Below, one piece after another: positions 52,745 through 57,325 of a DNA stretch of 57,325 bases. Each line of letters starts with the position of its first letter. Position 1 is the stretch's first letter. The position numbers were made by a program, and so were the translations under genes. The stretch lies in NCBI GenBank assembly GCA_934358495.1, contig CAKRKO010000005.1, positions 1 through 57,325 on the forward strand. Direction: 5' to 3'. The DNA is from an uncultured Eubacterium sp. (GTDB lineage: Bacteria > Bacillota > Clostridia > Lachnospirales > Lachnospiraceae). The notes beneath the pieces are model-generated. The model did no database searches and had not been told where the DNA came from. It worked only from the letters and a program-made list of their open reading frames with translations.

Positions 52745-53446
52745 ATGAAGAAAACCGTAGGAAAGCTGTTGAGTGTATTGCTGATCACCATACTTGCGTT
52801 GTCAGGATGCGGAACAAAAGATGCAGGAACGACGGATGGAAGTGCTGCGGCAGAGACTGCACAGGCTTCGGTAAAATCAAAGGTGAAATTTGAAGGCGTT
52901 TACACGGCCGGAGATACGATAAAGATACAGATGGATCTGGATAAGGATGGCAATTGTGATTATGGATACACAGGTATGTATACACTGACGACCAACGACG
53001 TCGGAGTTCGGATTTTGAACTTGATTTACTACGGAGAAGAAAACGCAGAAAGCAGCAACGAAAGTCAGCTCGCATATGATTCCTATGTATTGCAACAAAA
53101 CGAGGACGGTACTTATACAAGATGTAAATATACCGAAGGCGAAGAACCGGATTTTTCAAAAGGCACGACTATGAAGCTTAAAAGCGGTGATGACAAAATT
53201 ATGACAGATGCTGCATTTGATGCAGAATATATATCAGATGGCGGTGCGTATATGAAACTGAATGCAGATGGAACATTTATGTTTGGTGTACACATGAAAT
53301 ATGCAGCAGATAAAAAGCAGTTTGAACTGATCGGGGAAAGCGATTCCTCTGTATATACTTATGAGACAGATGAGAATCAGGATTCTATTATTTTGAAGAA
53401 TAGTGATGGAAATACAACAATGAGTTTGCAGCGGAAGGAGAATTGA
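52745..53446 (+). CDS. Lipoprotein of unknown function
   Basis: A 233-residue lipoprotein. The signal peptide ends in lipobox LSGC (Cys near residue 22), followed by a Gly/Ala/Thr-rich linker. The mature part is beta-rich and repeats the idea of a computed value against a template (VKFEGVYTAGDTIKIQMDLD and AYMKLNADGTFMFGVHMKY), as in lipocalin-like or copper-resistance-like beta-barrel lipoproteins. No specific family is recognised. GGAGG lies before the ATG. The next gene follows after 3 bases, so the two are co-transcribed. Confidence 0.8.
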   Translation: MKKTVGKLLSVLLITILALSGCGTKDAGTTDGSAAAETAQASVKSKVKFEGVYTAGDTIKIQMDLDKDGNCDYGYTGMYTLTTNDVGVRILNLIYYGEENAESSNESQLAYDSYVLQQNEDGTYTRCKYTEGEEPDFSKGTTMKLKSGDDKIMTDAAFDAEYISDGGAYMKLNADGTFMFGVHMKYAADKKQFELIGESDSSVYTYETDENQDSIILKNSDGNTTMSLQRKEN

Positions 53447-53449
53447 TTT

Positions 53450-54352
53450 ATGAAAGCAGAAGGAACTGGGTTAAATTATCAGGAGCTTGCAGAACGTTTT
53501 TATACGTTAGACACAGAGGTTTATGAAGCATCCGGAAGTGAGCTGGGTAAAGTGTTTCCGGGACCGAAGCATATTTCAGAAAAGCAGATTCTGAAAGACA
53601 TTGAGAAAGAAGAGTCAGAAAAACTGAAAGATGAACTGGTCCTGATTGGAAATATGATCAAGATCATTCAGGAAAATGGCGGACGCTATGAAGAATTCTT
53701 TATCCGTTATGAGCATTTATGCGAAGATATGATGAAAGTGTTGGAAGATGACGGCTTCCGTGATCAGATCACCAGAGATTTTACACAGGATCGTTATGGC
53801 TTGATGTACAAGAAAAAAGAAAATCATGTCGTAGTCTGCATTGCCCGTGAGACCGGTGCCGGCGGACATGAAATTGGTTCCAGACTTGCAGAAAAACTTG
53901 GATTTTCTTTCTATGATGATTCCCTGATGGACCTGATGATCGACGAGATGGATGAAAAAATACCGGGTATCGGTGGCAAGGATGCACATTATATCAGGCA
54001 GAGCCGCGTGATCAAAACCATTGCACAGGCAGGTGACTGTGTCATTGTGGGTCGCAGTTGTGGTCATGTATTGATGACAAATAACATCCCGCGTCTGAGT
54101 GTGTTTATCGGTGCGCCATATGAGAACCGTGTACGCAGAAAAATGCTGATCAACCAGCAGGATCGCAGAGAGGCAGAGGAATTTATCCGCCGCAATGATA
54201 AGCGCAGAAAAACATCCTATGATTATTATACCGGTAAGAAATGGGGCAATCCGGCAGATTTTGATATCTGTATCAACAGCGCATGCTATGGTATCGATGG
54301 CAGCGTAGAACTGCTGGAGAAATTGGTAAAATATTCCCTTGACCTGAGATAA
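53450..54352 (+). CDS. Cytidylate-kinase-like protein
   Basis: A 300-residue protein. Residues 1-115 are a helical, acidic N-terminal region. From about residue 125, VVVCIARETGAGGHEIGSRLAEKLG gives the P-loop-like motif (R-E-x-G-A-G-G-x-E-I-G) of the cytidylate-kinase-like family, followed by DCVIVGRSCGHVLM and an Arg-rich lid (RRKMLINQQDRREAEEFIRR). The true substrate of this family is not settled; it is not the standard Cmk, which is shorter and differs around the P-loop. It lies directly after the lipoprotein gene. Confidence 0.82.
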   Translation: MKAEGTGLNYQELAERFYTLDTEVYEASGSELGKVFPGPKHISEKQILKDIEKEESEKLKDELVLIGNMIKIIQENGGRYEEFFIRYEHLCEDMMKVLEDDGFRDQITRDFTQDRYGLMYKKKENHVVVCIARETGAGGHEIGSRLAEKLGFSFYDDSLMDLMIDEMDEKIPGIGGKDAHYIRQSRVIKTIAQAGDCVIVGRSCGHVLMTNNIPRLSVFIGAPYENRVRRKMLINQQDRREAEEFIRRNDKRRKTSYDYYTGKKWGNPADFDICINSACYGIDGSVELLEKLVKYSLDLR

Positions 54353-54372
54353 AATCAACAAATCCAATATCA

Positions 54373-54430
54373 TAAGCTGTGCCCATGAAATATGTCGTAT
54401 CAGATATTTTCACAGGCACAGCTTTTTGTA
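54373..54430 (+). terminator. Terminator after the kinase-like gene
   Basis: AAGCTGTGCC pairs with GGCACAGCTT around an inner ATGAAATAT/ATATTTTCA stem, followed by T bases. Confidence 0.88.
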
Positions 54431-54470
54431 TATACAAAAATGAAGCATACATGAATGAAAAATGCTGTCC

Positions 54471-54499
54471 TTGATTTGCTGTTTTGACTTCTGTATAAT
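54471..54499 (+). promoter_or_regulatory. Promoter of the RsmH-type gene
   Basis: TTGATT (54471-54476), a 17-bp spacer and TATAAT (54494-54499), about 70 bases before the start at 54568. Confidence 0.75.
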
Positions 54500-54567
54500 A
54501 TGTACAGATGAAAGCACTAACGAAAATGTTTATACTTTAGTAACTGAGTACATCAGAAAGGATTCAT

Positions 54568-55632
54568 ATGGAAAACGAGACACAGACACCGCACAAGCGA
54601 CGTGTGCGTTATAAAGGAAAATATCCGAAAAAATTTGAAGAAAAGTACAAAGAACTGCAGCCGGAAAAATATCAGGACACCATTGAGCATGTCATCCGAA
54701 AAGGCAACACGCCTGCGGGCATGCATATTTCTATTATGGTAAAGGAAATTCTGGATTTCCTGGAGATCAAACCTGGGCAGGTTGGTTTTGACGCGACATT
54801 AGGCTATGGTGGTCATACAAAGGCCATGATGGAGTGTCTTCAGGGGGAAGGCCACATGTATGCCACGGACGTGGATCCGGAAGAATCCGCAAAGACCAGA
54901 AAGCGTCTGGCGGAACAGGGATTCGGTGAGGATATGCTGACGGTGAAACTGCAGAACTTCTGTACCATTGATGAAATTGCAAAAGAAGTCGGTGGTTTTG
55001 ATTTTATTCTGGCGGACCTTGGAGTGTCATCTATGCAGATTGACAATCCAAAGCGTGGTTTTTCTTATAAGGTGGATGGACCGCTGGATCTGCGCCTGAA
55101 TCAGGAAAAAGGAATCAGCGCAGCAGAACGTCTGGACAATATTTCTTTTGAGGAATTGGCGGGTATGCTGGATGAAAACTCCGATGAGCCATATTGCGAG
55201 GAAATCGCAGATGCGATCGTGAAAGAAATCCGCAGAGGAAACCGTATTGATACAACGACGAAGCTGCGTCAGGTGATTGAAAAAACATTGGAATTCCTTC
55301 CAGAGAAAGAGCGCAAAGACACGATGAAAAAGACCTGTCAGAGAGTATTTCAGGCGCTCCGCATTGACGTGAACCGCGAATTTGAAGTGCTGTATGAGTT
55401 TATGGAGAAACTTCCGGGGGCATTAAAACCGGGAGGAAGAGTGGCAATCCTGACCTTTCATTCCGGAGAAGACCGGCTGGTGAAGAAAGCGTTAAAAGAT
55501 GGTTATAAATCAGGTATCTATGCAGATTATGCAAAGGATGTCATTCGTCCGTCTGCGCAGGAATGTGCGCAGAATGGCCGTGCACGATCCACAAAAATGC
55601 GTTGGGCGATCCGGTCAGATATGAAAATTTAA
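54568..55632 (+). CDS. rsmH: 16S rRNA (cytosine-N4)-methyltransferase, RsmH type
   Basis: A 354-residue SAM-dependent methyltransferase. Motifs: GMHISIMVKEILDFL, the SAM loop FDATLGYGGHTKAMM, LADLGVSSMQIDNPKRGFSY and AILTFHSGEDRLVKKAL. RsmH methylates C1402 of 16S rRNA. Standard RsmH is about 310 residues; this one has a basic N-terminal extension of about 45 residues (HKRRVRYKGKYPKKFEEKYK) and does not lie in a division and cell-wall cluster, so it may be a second paralogue. GAAAGG precedes the ATG. Confidence 0.9.
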   Translation: MENETQTPHKRRVRYKGKYPKKFEEKYKELQPEKYQDTIEHVIRKGNTPAGMHISIMVKEILDFLEIKPGQVGFDATLGYGGHTKAMMECLQGEGHMYATDVDPEESAKTRKRLAEQGFGEDMLTVKLQNFCTIDEIAKEVGGFDFILADLGVSSMQIDNPKRGFSYKVDGPLDLRLNQEKGISAAERLDNISFEELAGMLDENSDEPYCEEIADAIVKEIRRGNRIDTTTKLRQVIEKTLEFLPEKERKDTMKKTCQRVFQALRIDVNREFEVLYEFMEKLPGALKPGGRVAILTFHSGEDRLVKKALKDGYKSGIYADYAKDVIRPSAQECAQNGRARSTKMRWAIRSDMKI

Positions 55633-55695
55633 TTAGAGGAAGCTGTATAGCGGTTATTGGGTTATTAGGTTTAAGTTTAGAAAGAAGAGAATAGA

Positions 55696-57072
55696 GTGAA
55701 GAAAAATAAATATGAGATTGATATGTGTAACGGTACGATCATGAACAAGCTGATCTCCTTTGCACTGCCATTGATGTTGTCAGGTGTCTTGCAGTTGATG
55801 TTTAACGCGGTGGATATCATCGTGGTTGGACGGTTCAGCGGAAGTCAGGCGTTGGCGGCGGTTGGCTCTACAACGGCGCTGATTGCTGTTTTTACAAATT
55901 TATTTATTGGAATTTCACTGGGTGCGAATGTACTGGCAGCCCGTTTTTATGCGGCCGGACGCGACAAAGAGATGTCAGAAACGGTACATACGGCAATCAT
56001 GTTGGCATTGATCAGTGGAATCGTGATGGCATTTGTCGGTTTGATTTTTGCAAAAGGTGCTCTGGAGCTGATGGGAACACCGGATGATGTCATTAAACTG
56101 TCCACGTTATATATGCGGATTTATTTTTGCGGAATGCCATTTTTTATGCTGTACAACTACGGTGCGGCGATTTTGCGTGCCGTGGGAGATACGAAGCGGC
56201 CATTGATATTTTTGCTGATTTCCGGATGTACCAATGCGGCGCTGAATCTGCTCCTTGTCATCAAATTTGATATGGGCGTGGCAGGTGTCGGTATTGCGAC
56301 CGTTATTTCACAGATGATCTCCTGCGTACTGGTTCTACGATGTTTGCATAATACGGACAGCAGTTATCGACTGTATTTTTCAAAATTAAAGATCAAAAAA
56401 GCATACATGCTACAGATTTTTCAGGTTGGAATCCCGGCGGGAATCCAGAGTACGGTCATCAACTTATCCAATGTATTGCTACAGTCTTCCGTAAACTCTT
56501 TTGGTTCTACGGCGATGGCGGGCTACACGGCGGCAAACAACCTGTTTGGATTTCTGTATGTATCCGTCAACTCCGTGACACAGGCTTGCATGAGTTTTAC
56601 AAGCCAGAATTACGGTGTTGGAAAACTGAAACGAATGGATCGTGTGCTGCGTGACTGCATTATTCTGACGGTGAGCGTTTCACTGGTGATCGGTGTCGGT
56701 GTATATGTGTTTGGACCGGAAATCCTGCAGATTTATACGACGGATCCGGATGTAATTCAGTGTGCAATGGAAATTTTGCTGTATACAACGGTAACTTATT
56801 TTTTCTGTGGACTGATGGATCTGTTTCCGGGTGCACTGCGTGGTATGGGACATTCTGCGGTGCCGATGATCCTGTCCGTGATCGGAACGGTAGGAACACG
56901 AATTGTGTGGATTTACGGTATTTTTCCGACACACAGATCACTTTCGGTTTTATTTATTTCCTATCCGGCGTCCTGGATTCTGACGATCATCATGCAGGTG
57001 ATCTGCTTCTATTTTGTGCGGAAACATGTGCATCGGACGCACAAAGATACGGAGAGCCTGGCAGAAGCATAG
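55696..57072 (+). CDS. MATE-family efflux transporter (second copy)
   Basis: A 458-residue membrane protein with twelve hydrophobic segments. NKLISFALPLMLSGVLQLMF and NAVDIIVVGRFSG after it are the MATE N-terminal signature. It appears to start with GTG at 55696 after GAAGAGA; an ATG nine codons later is an alternative. It is related to, but clearly distinct from, the MATE gene at 21737. Substrate unknown. Confidence 0.92.
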   Translation: MKKNKYEIDMCNGTIMNKLISFALPLMLSGVLQLMFNAVDIIVVGRFSGSQALAAVGSTTALIAVFTNLFIGISLGANVLAARFYAAGRDKEMSETVHTAIMLALISGIVMAFVGLIFAKGALELMGTPDDVIKLSTLYMRIYFCGMPFFMLYNYGAAILRAVGDTKRPLIFLLISGCTNAALNLLLVIKFDMGVAGVGIATVISQMISCVLVLRCLHNTDSSYRLYFSKLKIKKAYMLQIFQVGIPAGIQSTVINLSNVLLQSSVNSFGSTAMAGYTAANNLFGFLYVSVNSVTQACMSFTSQNYGVGKLKRMDRVLRDCIILTVSVSLVIGVGVYVFGPEILQIYTTDPDVIQCAMEILLYTTVTYFFCGLMDLFPGALRGMGHSAVPMILSVIGTVGTRIVWIYGIFPTHRSLSVLFISYPASWILTIIMQVICFYFVRKHVHRTHKDTESLAEA

Positions 57073-57089
57073 AAAAAGAATGATATAAG

Positions 57090-57132
57090 AAAAGGAACAT
57101 TCCCGGGTATCCGGGTTTGTTTCCTTTTTTTT
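57090..57132 (+). terminator. Terminator after the second MATE gene
   Basis: AAAGGAAC and CCCGG pair with CCGGG and GTTTCCTTT, with eight T bases at the end. Confidence 0.9.
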
Positions 57133-57226
57133 GGAAAAAAGTTACAATACTATATATTAGAACGTGACAATAGCATAAAAACGTGGAAGATGATATTGAG
57201 TATCTGCCGTGGTACATGGTTATGTT

Positions 57227-57325
57227 TTATCTCAGTCGAGAAGACTCTCACTTCTGCAAGTGGTGAGTAATAACAAGTCTTTCTCAGTGGGAGTACAATC
57301 TCCGACTGAGATAAACGCTCCGCGG
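57227..57325 (+). repeat. Copy of palindromic repeat module 1, cut by the window end
   Basis: Nearly identical to 23566-23662. Outer stem ATCTCAGTCG (57229) with CGACTGAGAT (57303). One difference turns ACTCCCAC into ACTCTCAC opposite GTGGGAGT, keeping the stem through a G-U pair. Both copies are preceded by a TTTT run and end with AAACGCTCCGCG. The sequence continues beyond the window, so whether module 2 follows is unknown. Confidence 0.88.

Overview
The window reads as chromosome of a low-to-mid GC, Gram-positive anaerobe of the Lachnospiraceae, most like a mucin-degrading member of the [Ruminococcus] torques/Mediterraneibacter type. The reasons are strong AGGAGG ribosome-binding sites, tRNAs without an encoded CCA, an oxygen-labile two-subunit L-serine dehydratase, clostridial-type pst genes, and very large secreted glycan-active proteins. 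The genus is inference; nothing here fixes it.

Layout. 1-400: tRNA-Phe and tRNA-Lys with a terminator. 400-3200: an Hpt protein and a GGDEF-REC-HD-GYP cyclic-di-GMP protein, then a histidine-kinase remnant. 3200-5330: serine dehydratase (sdaAB, sdaAA) and a gamma-carbonic-anhydrase-like protein. 5389-5691: a promoter-to-terminator unit with no long gene but three micro-ORFs. 5912-19592: a beta-helix surface protein, then a phosphate block (pstS-pstC-pstA-pstB-phoU, a secreted metallophosphatase, a YibE/F membrane protein and a Na/Pi cotransporter) with PhoP-box-like repeats before pstS and the cotransporter. 19761-23092: a HAD phosphatase, a histidine phosphatase, a GNAT acetyltransferase and a MATE exporter. 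24294-40198: a glycan-foraging region with a 1410-aa modular surface protein, a GH101 endo-alpha-N-acetylgalactosaminidase, a SurA-like membrane protein and a beta-helix enzyme that fits GH136 lacto-N-biosidase. 40427-45032: an AraC regulator, an OFA-type MFS transporter, a D-2-hydroxyacid dehydrogenase and a flippase-like membrane protein. 45048-49216: FMN riboswitch plus ribD-ribE-ribBA-ribH. 49146-57325: a HAD phosphatase, putP, a TetR regulator, a lipoprotein, a cytidylate-kinase-like protein, an rsmH-type methyltransferase and a second MATE exporter.

How it works together. GH101 releases Gal-beta1,3-GalNAc from mucin O-glycans and GH136 releases lacto-N-biose from type-1 chains, so the two secreted enzymes would feed the same kind of disaccharide pool. 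Five secreted proteins (genes at 5912, 13863, 24294, 29157, 36140) end in the same tandem array of about 22-residue NGWW/GKVDF units, probably a shared cell-surface attachment module. Three promoters (23312, 28585, 35194) in the glycan block carry the same 20-bp box at exactly the same distance (68 bp) from the -10 hexamer, which predicts one common regulator.

The most unusual material is non-coding. There is a family of composite, strongly palindromic intergenic repeats (23104-23262, 23566-23746, 40284-40362, 49942-50105, 51848-51880, 52597-52715, 57227-57325). Where copies differ, several changes preserve the stems. One copy looks like a roughly 180-bp insertion into one of two related leaders. 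The micro-ORF RNA at 5389-5691 and a pstS whose two halves appear in swapped order are the other points to check.
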